A DNA stretch of 64,000 nt from Polytrichum commune (GCA_950295325.1 OX485804.1:18104001-18168000), one strand, 5' to 3'; counted from the first letter of the stretch, positions 33,139 to 45,926 are shown. Notes: a model not told the origin generated them from the sequence alone. Program-made: numbers and translations.

Positions 33139-36064
33139 CTAAAAAATAACACTACACTCCACAATGTTATCAACACTTGCATTGCACTTGTCTTCCATCG
33201 CGAAAATTTGTGTTTTATCCTCGCCATGGTTCTCTTCCGTTTCATCCCCTCCCTTTACCTCTTCTCCCTTTACCTCTTTTTTCATCGGACTAACTCCCAT
33301 CGTATCTTCTATGCCTTCCACAATACATTTTTTGGTGTTGAATAAAGACGCACCATCTCCAAGGTGTGATATGATTGATAGTACTTACAATGCACCAAAA
33401 TTACCTAGCTCATGTCTTTCCAAGTCGGCCAAATGGATCGCGTCACTGTCTCTTGCACTCCATACGCTGAGCTTGTCACTGCAAAACTTCATGGAGAGTC
33501 CTCTCATTTCCTTTGTCGCTTGAACCATATATGTTGGCACAGTTGTCCAATCACAAGTGCAGTCCAACCACCCTAGCATATAGTGAGTGTCATAAGACTC
33601 TCTAAGTAACATAACTCGACAGAATGACTCAAGTGCCTTATATCGCTTGTCCTTCGATGCCTCCAACCACAGAACACGAAGATCATCATCCTTGTCCAGA
33701 GCCAACATATCCAAGCATGCGTTCCAAAAACAAGTCCTCATCCAGGATGAGGCCTCAACCTACATGGACTCGAACCCATTACTTGTGCTCATAACTTCTA
33801 AGTACGCAGCAAAATCTTAGAACCAGTGTCCATAGAGGGGAAGACAAGCCGACCGGGCGTTGATAAATCCTTCATGACCAACTTCACATGTGCCATCATG
33901 TCATGTATGATACTAGAGGACACTCCCATTAGAGGACAAATCAATGGTGCTTCCATACCATTGAAATGACCATTAAATAATTTTAAAGCTCTCACTAAAG
34001 GAGGAAGATCAACCTTGTTTTCCTAGGCTTGCTTTCTTTGTTCTTATCCACACTAGAATATCTTGAAACTCTTCTTCCTTCTGTTGGCATAAAAGCTACA
34101 AAAAATCAAGAACAGGTTTCTCTAGGAGCCTTAGATGCAATAGTGATGAACACCACACTTGAGCCTCAGCCTCTAAGATTTCCTCTCGCTCATACATCTC
34201 AAGCCCCTCGGTAACATATGTTGTCATGTTATTCTTCAAGGAAGCCACAATTATTTGCCAAATATCTAACAATCGGTTGTAAACATGCATATCATAATGA
34301 TGACGAAAAAACGCGGCAATCTCATACTTCATGAGATCCTCATCTATCTTACGGAATGCTTCCAAACACCGTTTTGTTGCCTCATATACCGGTATTGGAA
34401 GGTTGTCCTTTAAGTCACAACAGACACGAGTAAATCTAAAGAAAAGAAAATAACCTTGGACAATATTTGTCCTAGTTCATCATTGACTAAGACATATTAA
34501 GAATGAACAAATAAAAATAAAACAATAATGTAAGAAGACATTGGTGAGTCTTACCCTGATTACAGGGTCCATGGAGAATGCCACCCAAGCATTGAAGGCC
34601 TTCCTTCCCAAAAGCCCACTTTCATACAAGATTAAGATCGTGTCCTTGGACTTATCTTTTGCAATGGAGAAGGTCCAAGTCAATAATGTCACCTGTCTGC
34701 TCAATTGGGCTATGTAAACCAAAGACCTTAGATGGTTTCCTTGGCGATCTTCCTAGATCGGAGTTTGGAAATTTTTGCCTCTATCCACAAGTTGTTTGAC
34801 AATTTGCGTCTAGGGTGTACCGGAGTAGGAGGCATAATATCCGCAGGTTCAAAAAATCGATGGCTGCCATTTTATTTCTTGGCCACGCACTCTACCTTGT
34901 TGGTTTACTAATTTCATTCTAAGAAAGGGAGGGATTCCGACCAACTGACTCCTGAGGTACACCGCATGGAGTTTGAGCAGGGGATGGCCTAGGAGCTCCG
35001 GAACCTTGAGGTATACTAGAATTGGACCCCTTATAAGGTCCTCGTTCACGCTCAACATGATTTTTCCCCTTGTCGTTGCCCTTACCCTTGATTTTTCTCT
35101 TAAATACCACCGTGTCTTGGGTCTGCATGTCCAAGCGTGTCCTCCTGACCTGCAGCTCCTCACGAAAGGACTTCTCAACCTTTATCTTTTTGATAACCAA
35201 CTCCAACATTGACGCACTATCACCACTAGATGCATCGCTACTCAAGTTAACCACATCCTCATTCTCAACACTCTGTACTGAAGGTTCATGTATAGGCCTC
35301 TCCCCATCATTACCACCATTTTGCCAAGGCAACTTCATATTATACTTTTTAAAGATAAATGTTTTATCCGAGTTATCTTTGTTGCCATTAACTGGGAACA
35401 TCTTCAAAGGTTGTCCTTCATAACGTCATACATAAGATAAAGGTCTTGTTGCATGTGCCATGTAAGCTCAGATTTGTCGACCATGTCCTTATTGCAAAGG
35501 CGGCAAAAAAATGGATCCTCTTCTACTTCATGTTGAGTGTCTTATGCTTCCTCCTCCAAAGAGCATTAACCTCCACCACCATCCATTCAAACTCAGATAT
35601 GGTGTATGTTTCCTTCATCCTCGGCTTATTTGTCCAGACTGTTGTGCATAAAATGACCTTCTCTAACTCACCAATCCCGTTAGGTACGAGTAGTTGAATC
35701 CCAAAAAATATGACAGACAAGGTTGGTGTTTAGTGTATGACACATAGTTAATGACACCCTTACATGATCCAAAACACCCAAACAAATAAGAAAATGGCAA
35801 AAGATGGAAGAGGTTATGAACCCTAGGGACGATGCCAACTGCAACTGCATCGAGCAAGTCTTTGCCAAATCTATCAAGAGAGAGGTAGTCAAGGATGGTA
35901 GCTTGCTCTCTCAAAAATTCAACTGCTTCCCAGTAGGACATGGTGGATAGGCCGGAACCCTTAATGATCAACGTCCTAGACATTGCAAATGATGAGGATG
36001 TACCCTTAAACCAGAATAACCTTAAATACGTATTGAAAAACCTCATTGAATGAATTGATAACAT
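33139..36064 (-). pseudogene. Unrecognised multi-exon coding relic inside the 5.1-kb element
   Basis: I do not recognise this protein. Minus-strand frames follow each other in order: 36,064-35,663; 35,720-35,523; a short frame at about 35,550-35,408; 35,407-34,919; 34,722-34,480; 34,365-34,096; 33,995-33,798; 33,741-33,385; and 33,321-33,139. The short frame encodes FFCRLCNKDMVDKSELTWHM, a C-x2-C-x12-H pattern that may be half of a C2H2-like zinc finger. The next segment is highly charged and Lys/Arg-rich (VIKKIKVEKSFREELQVRR). A segment at 34,365-34,096 is helical and hydrophobic (AAFFRHHYDMHVYNRLLDIW). Gaps between frames look partly like introns and partly like decay. Its position within TIRs suggests a transposase or accessory protein; that is inference. 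Confidence 0.45.
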
Positions 36065-37139
36065 AAAGGAAGATATGCATTGGGCTATGACAGCATGTAT
36101 GAAAGAGATGGAGAAGAAATGAAAAAACTTAATAAAATAACCTAAATCTAAAGGAAAAAATAAATCCTATATGATCTTACCTTCGCAGTCATGTTGTCAT
36201 TGTTGCAAATGGGAGTCCTCCTCCAACTACCGGAAAGAACTCCCCCCACAACACACGAATTCAAAGGTTGAGGAATCTAAACCTACTGCAAAAATATGAA
36301 GTCACCACTAGGTTCCATGCCCTTATAATCTACAAAGAATTCAAAGTGCGAATTAAAGGAACTTCCATATCCAAGAATGCAAAAACCTCCCAACTCCAAG
36401 AAATCATCACATTACTAAGTGGATGAAAATAAACTAACCAAGATTTCCCTAGTGCTCGAGGTCTGCATTACCAACAAGTGCACACCAAATTTGTGCAGCA
36501 AAGAGTCATGTTAGGGTCTACCCCATTTCAAACGCTAGTGATTGAGGTGTAATTCATGGCAGTGACTATAAAACAACAAAAAATTATGTATTCATCTTTC
36601 CGCAAGGGATGCCATGTCCTAAGCCCTACCTCTCCCCTTAGCTTTCGAGAAAAGATTTAGACTTTCCAATGATGTCCAAAGATCTTGAAACAAAGGTTGA
36701 ATACCTTGCTAATGACGATTTGAGACTCAAGAGTTTGAGAGATCAAAGTTCAAACAACTAGAACGAATGAATGTCTTTGCATTCCAACCAGACTATATTT
36801 CTCATAAAATGGTGAACAAAAGTCGGAGGTGGTTACATAATCTTTTCAAGTAATCATGAATCACTAATTACCAACCCTAATTTCTTGTCACTCTTGAGAA
36901 ATTCAGTGAGGACCACAAGAGACTGTCATGCGCAATACTCTCACCCCAATTCCTCACTGCTCCATCAATCAGAACCTCACAAGCACACGATGCACAAGAA
37001 AATGAGCACACAAAAAAATGATGAGCAAGAAGGTGTTCACATGTCATGCCTATTGATCTGCAGAAGAGAGGAATAACAATGTAGTAACCCTCATGTGTTG
37101 CTCCCTAAAGTGTCTTGGATCGTGGACCAACAAAGATAG

Positions 37140-37250
37140 TTTTCAACTCCAGCAACCTCCGCTCCTCCTCTCCTCCCAGCTCCAACAACCTCCGCACCAC
37201 CTTCTCCTCCCTGCCCAACCCCAACAACCTCCGCCATAGCCTCTCCACCC
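37140..37250. repeat. GC-rich subterminal tandem repeats
   Basis: The phrase CCAACAACCTCCGC or CCAGCAACCTCCGC recurs three times at about 45-bp spacing within C/T-rich sequence near the right end of the 5.1-kb element. The minus-strand frame through it (RRLLELGG-type repeats) is probably a by-product. Confidence 0.6.
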
Positions 37251-37516
37251 CGCCTAGCTTGGACAAATGATGAGGAGCTCCGGAGTTGTCCTGCGGCGTG
37301 TGGGAGGAAGAGTGACGGAGAGAGGGTTCGGGTGGGGGGTTGGACAAACGGATGGACGGATGACTAATGGACGGACAGAAGGCCGAGTTGGGCAGGAAGG
37401 CCAGGTCAGGGTAGGCATGACGGGTCGGGGAGGGAGGACATGAATGGGTTGCCCGAGCTTGAACGTTGCTCGCAGGAGGCGTCTTAGAAACGCTCGTAGC
37501 ACTAAATTACGGAGAT

Positions 37517-39768
37517 GTTAGTATTTATTTTCTTTTCAACTTAGCATGTTATCAAGTTTGTGTTTGCTCTTTGTCAATCATTAAATAATGGACCTCTTAG
37601 ATGAAAACATTGAAATATTCTATAAAAAAAAACACATGGGCGAAGCCTAGGCACATACATGTCATCTCGTGTAGAAGTTAGGTGGCAGCAAAAAATATCC
37701 ACAAAATAAAAAAGTTGAAACATCTTATTTTAATTAAATAGGTATATTGAAAGGAAAGAAAGAGAACCGAGCTTCCCCATCTCTCACTTCCACCCAATGC
37801 TAGTACTTTCTTTAATCGAGTGTAAACTTTTACAAAACTGGCAACCTAATGATAACCAAGTAAATGTAACAAAAATAAAGCAAATCAATGCTCCCTCTTT
37901 GAGTCCTTTCCTTCCCTCTGTAAGCCTTCCTTGGGTCCTCCTTGCTCTTATAAATATTATCTTCAATGAAATTCTAGTAAGTAGAGGTATGCAAAAACCG
38001 ATGATATAACCAAGGAATTTAGAACTCAAGTTATTGCGAATAAATATATAAAAATGATGTTGGTGTGAAGCGTACACCAACATGAAACCAACGTGAATGG
38101 GAGTTTGTTCTTCTTACCTTGATCACGATTAATCAAGGTTCACGACAACTTATTATCCTACCACTTAACAAAAGCATTACTCATTATTTATAGTCATCAA
38201 ATATGTCGACTAACACTTTACGTTCACACTCGAGGATAATGTATTTTGGATGACCAAATGAAAGATCGTTCACTTTCAATAACACTCCGGCTTAACCTCT
38301 TCTCCATAGGAATGTGAAACACAAAAGATGACTTCTCCCTTGGTCCTCCCCTACAATTGGAGATGTTGCTAATTAAACTAATGACTTGTGATTGGACAAC
38401 ATTATCAAAGTAGCAAATCAATTGTGTCCTTGGTGTAGCCAATGTGCATTACCTACTCTCTTATATGTTTGTTGCGCTTAAGGTAAGCGACTCTAAACCA
38501 GACACTTTACATGAACTATTTCTAATGTACAATGTTTCTAAATTTGTAATTCAAAATAAGATACAAATTTTAAATGGTTACAAACACTTCACAATCCTTG
38601 TCCACTTCGAATTCATGTACTTTAATGCCACAAAACCCCACACGAACAACTTTGAACTTGAGCTCGAGCTCGAGAGTTTCATGTGTCAAGGTAAAACCTC
38701 GATCTTGAGTTTAATTTGTGTGTGGTTGGACATTGTAAAGTATTAGCTCAGACCCATGCCTCCCAGCCCATTGCACTCGTGCATATAAATTAATATCTTG
38801 GCAATCCAATCTCCATTCCACCCAACAGAACATTATTCAATTGCATGGTTGTGTTCCATTCTATATTTAGCACCTGACATGGGCTTTCACTATCTTACCT
38901 TCACAAGAAGAAACGTAGAAAATGAGAAGAATATGACGCCCGTATGAACAATGAGTAATGTCGGTTTGAACAGTAAGAATATTGTGAACAATGTTGGTAT
39001 TTTCAATGGTAATTCTTCTATTAATAGCACTTTCAGGGGGTAATACTAGGATGAAACAATGTTCCGTGCAAATATTCCTAGGGTGAACAACAATTCATGC
39101 ACATAATGTCAAGAGTGAGTATTACTCCACCCAAATTTCCAAGTTTAGCCTGAATGTATGAACTGTAAGCGAATATTCCCAATTTGTTTTAGGGGCCCAT
39201 AACATATACTGTAATTAACATATTCCCGACTGGATAACTTCATGCGTTGCACCCGTACATATCAAATTAATATCCCAGGTCAAACCAACCCCAATACACC
39301 CTTGCCAACACACGATCCCGTGTCCATATATGCCCATGTCCGTATGTCCTCCATGTCCACATTGTGACTAAAGGGCAAAGACGGATGCCATCTCGGCCGT
39401 TGGAGCACAATACTACGGTAATCAATGGCCAAGTATGCCTTGTGGGGAGAAGACCATAGTTGGGCTTTCGTTGGGATTGGCCACTTGGGAATCGTCCTTG
39501 TGTAAGGGGTTGTTGGCCAAGGTTTATTTAGGCCCGGTTTAGCTAAGTTAGGCAACAAAACTAAGTTTGGTTCAAGTCAAGTCAAGTCAAGTTAGGTGAA
39601 GTTCGACAGCCAATGGGAAAGAGGGAATTATGGCATATGAGCGTAGCTTTCATTCATCTAGCTTAAAGTCCTTGGAATAGTATGCAACCCGGAGGTTATT
39701 ATTTTTAGTTGATGTGGTACCACAATCAGGATCTAAAACATCGTATTGGTCTAGTCGAAGCCATTTGA
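37517..39768. other. Intergenic repeats, no gene
   Basis: The block 38,830-38,882 (ATTATTCAATTGCATGG to TATATTTAGCACCTGACA) matches 13,497-13,560. Short direct repeats with ATTAATAT flank 38,775-39,280. GAGCTCGAGCTCGAG near 38,659 and a GTCAA array near 39,577-39,592 are simple sequence. No gene is recognisable. Confidence 0.5.
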
Positions 39769-40271
39769 GGGCCACTTTACACACGAGCCGAGAGCCGTGA
39801 CCATGAAATTGTGGGAGTCCAAAAGAAAGTGTCCGCAGGCCATCCCAACACCCCTCCAAAACTCATGTAGTGTGGTCACAAACCCTCAAGTTTAGTGTGA
39901 AGCCATATGTGACCAGGCCCTCAACTAAATGCTATTTCAATGTATTTCTATTCATGCGGGTCCTCGCACATGATAGAATAGAATAAACCAACAGTTGTGA
40001 GTGTTCGGAGTGCCATATTCTCCCAATGGTTTTGTGTTAGGCCTACCTCCAAGAGGTGGTTTTTGAAAATAATCCAAGTGACCATGAAACATGATCCATT
40101 TAATGCCATGTAGGAATCCATGTGGACTTTACATCCATCTTGCATTCACATACTCCGTTGGCACCTCAAGCGTAGTGTGAAGCGAGCTTGGACCGGCTCC
40201 GCCTTTTCCACCAATAAGAGTGCTTGAAGTGTAATGGTCACGGGCTCTCAGCCTCATGTGTGAAGTGGCCC
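39769..40271. mobile_element. TIR element, family GGGCCAC, copy C
   Basis: This 503-bp element begins GGGCCACTTTACACACGAG and ends CATGTGTGAAGTGGCCC. Flanking triplets are TGA and TTA, one mismatch from a perfect 3-bp duplication. It matches 16,149-16,643 end to end in reverse orientation. Non-autonomous. Confidence 0.8.
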
Positions 40272-41324
40272 TTAGATGTTATGGCCACAAACCTACAGGG
40301 GGTCAAGTTTTGATGTTGGACGGAGGAGAGGTGCTAAATTCATGCTATAATTCCCTCTCTCCCAACAAATGCAACTATGAGCTTATAAGTGGGGATGGGA
40401 TGGGTTTACAAGGAGATCACTTCACAAGCTAATTAGATTTTACCTGTATGTTACTCAAACATAAAAGCTTTGTGAGAATAATTTTGATGACATAAGAACT
40501 TAAGCTTCAAGTTTCTGCAAGAATTTTCAACTTCCAACACCTTTCCAACTTCTCATTGTTTTGTGTCCAATTTTGCAATGGAAGCGTTGCAAACTTATGA
40601 TGTACACCTTTACACCTATCGTTGCGGTCTACTGTAATTTTGATATATCACAATAATTTGGATCAATGTAACTTTTCTTGACCCACACCAATTGTGAGCC
40701 CATAACAACATTGCTTTAAAAAATTAGGAAAATGGATTTTGTTTTTACAATAACATGAAAGACTATAGGTTGAGGATTATTATATCAATATAATGTCAAT
40801 GTTATAGTAAAAAATAAATATCATATACAAATTATTCATTTAAATTTATTTTTATCATATAAAGGTGTATCATTAATGAATTATTTATATGCCACCTTGA
40901 TTTTCAACCCATGCATAGAAATATAGTGGGCCACAGTAATTTCTACCCAAAGTAATAGATGTAAATGGTGCAGTTGAAGACATAAAAGTAGAAGGTTTTT
41001 TTTTATAAAAAAAATCATGAATGTTTTGTTTTTCATTGTTCACTCTTAATAGAAATCTAAACATAACATTCATGATATAAAAAGACTTCTTCTTTACTCT
41101 ATGAACTTGTATCATAGTTGCCCATAAAAAATAATTTGAATATGCAATTTCTTCCAAAGTTGAAGTGCACTCTGCAAGACTAGAAATTGAGTTGGCCTTG
41201 ACAAAAACGTCACATGTGAATGTGATATTTTCATGAACACTATATTTATAGGGTTACTAGTGCACATGATTGGGAGGACCCATATAATCAATTAATAAGC
41301 ACTTGAATCTTTAGGAATATGTCT
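40272..41324. other. Intergenic, one unassigned minus-strand frame
   Basis: No bounded element was found. A 90-codon minus-strand frame at 40,885-41,157 (SNYFLWATMIQVHRVKKKS) has amino-acid-like composition at its start but no domain I know. Confidence 0.35.
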
Positions 41325-41959
41325 CTCAGGGAGTGCACTATTCATTAAAACCAAGTATCACGTGCGTGCATGCCCCTTATTAAAATACCCCTGTAAACAT
41401 TTTATTTTTGCTAAAATCAAGCAATATACTTACAAATCTCATTGCTTCAAAATACATTCCCATACGTACACAAGGGTCCAAAAACAAATATAGAAATTGT
41501 ATATAACATGTGTACATATGTTTGGAAATGCAAAAATATGGCCCTATTATATGTATACTATCAAATCATGGATTTTTAGTTATAAAGTCGTTAAAGACTT
41601 TTTCATCACTTGGATGAAGTTCGTACGTGTCTGTTTCAGCATCATACGTCAAATTGGCCAAAGCAATAACCGCATCCAATTCTACCATAATATGATATGT
41701 GAGATCATAACTCCAAATAAGGTTGTTACTTAGTGGATGAAAAAACGCATGATTCTTGGTCTAGGTCTAACTTGAACGTGTAAACCCATACTTTACATAT
41801 ATTTTTCTATAGCCTTATCTCCAGCCTCATGTACATCTACTTCCTGCTTAATAGCAATATGTCTCTTGTATGTACATTTTGTACATGCTTGTTCTAAATA
41901 ATACCCCTTTTGTGCACGCACGTGTATATTTACAGTACTTGAACAGTGCACTCCCTGGG
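41325..41959. mobile_element. hAT-like non-autonomous element
   Basis: This 635-bp element has ends CTCAGGGAGTGCACT and AGTGCACTCCCTGGG in inverted orientation and an exact 8-bp duplication ATATGTCT (41,317-41,324 and 41,960-41,967). CAGGG-type termini with 8-bp duplications are typical of hAT. Read on the minus strand near 41,590-41,725 it encodes a decayed coding segment with YDLTYHIMVELDA and EKVFNDFI, which recurs near 55,990-56,130 (YDLIDHLMMDFEAI and EKV/EKY..). Confidence 0.8.
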
Positions 41960-42581
41960 ATATGTCTTTAAGATATCCATACGAGCTCCAATAATTTTGA
42001 GGCAAATGGCTACATGCGCAATTTAAATATGTTACTTAGTTGGCATTGTTTCTAAGTTCCATATCCTACAAGAAGTGGGCGCCCACGTAGCGAGAAAAGT
42101 ATCAACCTTAGACTTATCTAGGTACCTATAGTTCCCTTAGTAAAACAAAGATTCCAACAACCATGCTCAACCCCCTTACATCAATGGGATTCCCGGCCCA
42201 CACCAATATGGTTGCCGACCCCAGCTGAAACCCAAATATAAGATTCAAACAAAATCAAACTAAACCCAAGTATGTAATTATAACATGTTGATTTCTATCA
42301 TAAGATCCTATGGCATGGCAATGGAATAGCTATACCTCCACACCTTGAAGCCAAAAAAACTTTAAAATGAACCAAAATTGTTGACTCTCAACATAGCACA
42401 ACCTTTACCATCCTCCAACTCCAAGACACCAACTAGAACACCCTTTCCAACCCAATGACACACCCACACTCAAACATCAAAATTCTAGCCCATTTTCCTT
42501 AAAAACACACTCAAATACTACACCGAGCACCCCTTCCCAAGCTACATACACAAAAAAACAAACCAAAAGCCATGTCACTTA
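41960..42581. other. Intergenic, A/C-rich
   Basis: No gene. From about 42,340 the plus strand is A/C-rich, resembling 21,703-22,060. Confidence 0.5.
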
Positions 42582-43550
42582 TGCCCCCTCCCCACTTGAC
42601 ATTAGCAAATAACCAAAGACTTCCCCAAAACCCGGGTAAAGCTCCCTCGGTTATAGCGAACACGTCCGGCTATCCCAATGCACCTACAAGAACTTGCTCC
42701 GGAGATTTCCGAGTAGGTTTCGGTGTAGTAGCTTTCACACATGTTCATTGTTTTATCTACCAACCAATGAATGTTGGATAGTTTTTGTCCCATCCCCAAA
42801 TGCCTTAATACTTATCATCGGTTTTTGTTAATGGAGCTCCTCGTGCCCTCATAGCTAAGACTAAAAGCAACCAATCACAAGAGCGGGAGGCAACACTTTT
42901 AGAGGTCCTACATTCTTGCCTCATGCCTAGGTACCAATGGGAGGGTCGGTAGTTTTAGCTTAAAACCTCCACTTTTAAGTCATGCCACATCATTTGCCAA
43001 CTAGGCTCGGCACTAGATAATGTCGATGGTGTGGAGGCTCATTTTTAAGAACCCACTTTTAGGCTTAGCTAAGAGCCTTACCACATTACAGGCAATTCGG
43101 GTTTAGTGAGTCAACTATAGTTCTGGCAACTTTTCTGAAAATCTCATCACTTTGCCGCCTGTCATCTACCACACGACAGGCAGTTTAGGGCCACACAGAA
43201 TACTGTAAAAGTAATAAAGAAACAGAAAGAAACAAATTGTAATGGAAGTGAAGTCGGAAGAGAAGAGAAGAGAGGAGAAGTGAAGTGAAGTGAAGTGAAG
43301 AGAAGCACCTCAGCAGGTTTTTTCACGTGAAGACAAAACCCTAAACCCTAAATTCCGGAACTTCCACTTGAAAACCAGCGGCAGTTCATCTTCCAGAAGC
43401 TCCACACTTTTCAAGGCCACGTAGTTCTTCTCTGCCGCCAGTGTGGTACCTATTGGGGCAGCGGCAGTTGCACTCAACCAATGAAGTGCCCTACAGTAGT
43501 TTTATTGCCTGTAGTGGGGTAAGCCCCTAATATCAAGTGGGGAGGGGGCA
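42582..43550. mobile_element. PIF/Harbinger-like MITE H, copy 1 (interrupted)
   Basis: The ends are TGCCCCCTCCCCACTTGACA and ATCAAGTGGGGAGGGGGCA, inverted, with TTA repeated exactly at 42,579-42,581 and 43,551-43,553. It matches 44,926-45,436 along its whole length except for a 455-bp block (43,073-43,527), which is a separate insertion. TWA-type 3-bp duplications fit PIF/Harbinger. Confidence 0.9.
43073..43527. mobile_element. Harbinger-like MITE nested in H copy 1
   Basis: The ends are GAGCCTTACCACATTACAGG and CCTGTAGTGGGGTAAGCCCC, inverted, flanked by TAA at 43,070-43,072 and 43,528-43,530. The sister copy H2 shows the empty site GCTTAGCTAATGTCAAG at about 45,405-45,420, proving the insertion and its 3-bp duplication. 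Inside are GAAGT/GAGAA microsatellites (43,247-43,304). Confidence 0.92.
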
Positions 43551-44925
43551 TTATATGTGTACACCAATGGCCTTCCCCTCCCCTTACCATGGAATTCTCA
43601 TATTACCCCCACATCCAATCATCAATGCAACCCTTGTCCCCATGCCTACACACTCAAAACAAAACCCTCGCCTCCTGGAGTTCGAAGAAGGCACCACCAC
43701 CACCACTTACCCACCCTTACCCACCCCTTCCCAACTTCCCCATTGACCCTCCTTAAAATTTCCCATTCTCCAAAGTATATATACAAATGGCTCTGTATTT
43801 GAAACTTTAGTAAACACTAGTGCCGGCTATGGCATTCACTCGTCATTCTTTGAGGAACATATAGTAATCTACCTACCATGTCACCAAAACATACTACAAG
43901 TAGAAATCATGGCTATTCACAAAGCACCCACCTTTTTACACCCAGAAGGACACACGTCTATTTTCATCAATAGCCTAGTAGTCTCTCTTTCCTTCTTTGA
44001 AATAACAGGAAATCCCTTTCCGCACATTAACACCACCTTGATCATTTTCTTCTTGTAGCCGTTCTCACACAAGTCGCACAACACCCAAACCCCACCCAAG
44101 TCCTTAAAGTACGATCCCATGTAGGCATCTTTGGCAACGAAAAACTGGTCAAACTTGCCAAATTCGGGGTAGACAAACCTTCCGAAGCCACTGATGGGAA
44201 CTCTGAGCACATCTACCACCCATCTCCATACTACCTCCAAAGCAAAACATTTCACACATGACCTATCCGAAACTTGGACACACACCTACTACTTTTATAC
44301 AAACACCAGCTACAACATTGCATTGTTCCATCCAAAAAATGAACCTCAAATGACACATTGGACCACACACTCTCCAATGTCTTTTGGAATGATCCTAAAA
44401 TAACCTAGGCACACATCTCCCAAAGCATTATATTTAGAAACGGCCAATACATAGGAAATTGTAGAAAACATATTTTTTGGCCCAAAATCTTCCCATCCAT
44501 CTTTTGTCCATTATGCAACCTACACTCAACCAACATTGACACATGGCCCCACCTACTAGCATCATGCCACCATCCTATCATGAAAGGCTTACACATGTGG
44601 AGACACAACTAAACCTTCAATTACATACATGAAATGCTCTTCACCCATCACCTCACAAGATGGAAATGCCTCACCAATGACAGCTCGACACCAACCAATC
44701 CATGTGAACACATAGTCCTTAGCCGGATCCTCCCTCACTATTGCTCATGTCCCCCTCTCCCATGCCAATGTCCCACTTGACTCTATCTAGATATCCTCCT
44801 CATCGAAGGCCTCCCTACCCATGCACTTCCCCCCACTCAACCCACTCAAGCAATCACCTTACACTACATTGAATTCCCATACATAGTCATCCAGAGAAAA
44901 ATTGACAGATACACTACCTTAATAA
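43551..44925. other. Intergenic with an unassigned minus-strand frame
   Basis: A 122-codon minus-strand frame at 43,917-44,285 (for example GFGRFVYPEFGKFDQFFVAK and GVWVLCDLCENGYKK) has protein-like composition but no domain I recognise; a host gene fragment is possible. The rest is A/C-rich and without a gene. Confidence 0.4.
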
Positions 44926-45436
44926 TGCCCCCTCCCCACTTGACATTAGCAAATAACCAAAGACTTCCCTAAAACCCAGGTAAAGCTCCCTCGGTTATAG
45001 CGGACACGTCCGGCTATCCCAATGCACCTACAAGAACTTGCTCCGGAGATTTCCAAGTAGGTTTTAGTTAAGTAGCTTTCACATATGTTCATTGTTTTAT
45101 CTACCAACCAATGAATGTTGGATAGTTTTTGTCCCATCCCCAAATGCCTTAATACTTATCATCGGTTTTTGTTAATGAAGCTCTTCGTGCCCTCATAGCC
45201 AAGACTAAAAGCAACCAATCACAAGAGCAGGAGGCAACACTTTTAGAGGTCCTACATTCATGCCTCATGTCTAGGTACCGATGGGAGGGTCGGTAGTTTT
45301 AGCTTAAAACCTCCACTTTTAAGCCATGCCACATCATTTGCCAACTAGGCTCGGCACTAGATAATGTCGATGGTGTGAACGCTCATTTTTAAGAACCCAC
45401 TTTTAGGCTTAGCTAATGTCAAGTGGGGAGGGGGCA
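44926..45436. mobile_element. PIF/Harbinger-like MITE H, copy 2 (uninterrupted)
   Basis: This 511-bp element has ends TGCCCCCTCCCCACTTGACA and GTCAAGTGGGGAGGGGGCA and exact TAA duplications at 44,923-44,925 and 45,437-45,439. It is the reference copy for H. Confidence 0.92.
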
Positions 45437-45926
45437 TAAGAGTTGTTCAAGCAGTAGGTTGGAAAGTTGAACCATTATTTGTCCTCGTAGCTTATCAAAG
45501 AGGAAGCATCCATTTCAACACCTCACACAACCTCTCCTAACAATTCAAACTTCCCCCAACCAAAATCTATAAACTACAACACCAACTACACACCACAACT
45601 CTATATTCCCTCTCTGCCATCATCTTAAGGAAAAAAAAACTTGAATACAAGTTGCTGCACCACTAGACCCCATTGAGACTCGCCCCCCCCCCCAAATACC
45701 ATAATTACATCGGTTACTTATGACACATTTACCTAGGATAGAGCCCACCCCCGAAAGGGGGAAGTAGCCCGCAAGCAAAGAGGCTCTTCATTCATGCTTG
45801 CTCCATCTAGAGCCAACGATAATATCTATCTATCATAGGATCTTACGATAGAAGTGTATGGTAAAATAATCCAATATAATATGCATAGTTGATTATGATA
45901 TTATTATAGCATTTTATTTCTTATAG
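45437..45926. other. Intergenic, dispersed-repeat debris
   Basis: A/C-rich to 45,720; then 45,830-45,910 shares ATAGGATC and GATATTATTATAGCA blocks with 11,280-11,370. No gene. Confidence 0.5.

Larger units (their letters stand above)
32418..37516. mobile_element. Second TIR-bounded element, 5.1 kb, unassigned family
   Basis: The left end reads TTTGTAATTTAGTGCTACAA and, about 130 bp on, GACCCGTCCTTCC. The right end, reverse-complemented, reads CCGTAATTTAGTGCTACGAG and then the same subterminal blocks in the same order (CTCGGGCAACCC, TGTCCTCCCT, CCCGACCCGTC, GACCTGGCC). The inverted similarity runs for about 150 bp. A minus-strand coding relic fills the interior. No target duplication could be recognised, so the superfamily is open. 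Subterminal GC-rich tandem repeats lie at about 37,140-37,250. Confidence 0.75.

Noticed and set aside
33755-33775. A B-box-like word on the minus strand (GGGTTCGAGTCC) as another SINE.
   Set aside because: Isolated; no A box or tail was found, and it lies within the coding relic of the 5.1-kb element.
43336-43352. CCCTAAACCCTAAA, a plant telomere-type repeat.
   Set aside because: Only about two units inside a MITE; too short to indicate an interstitial telomere.
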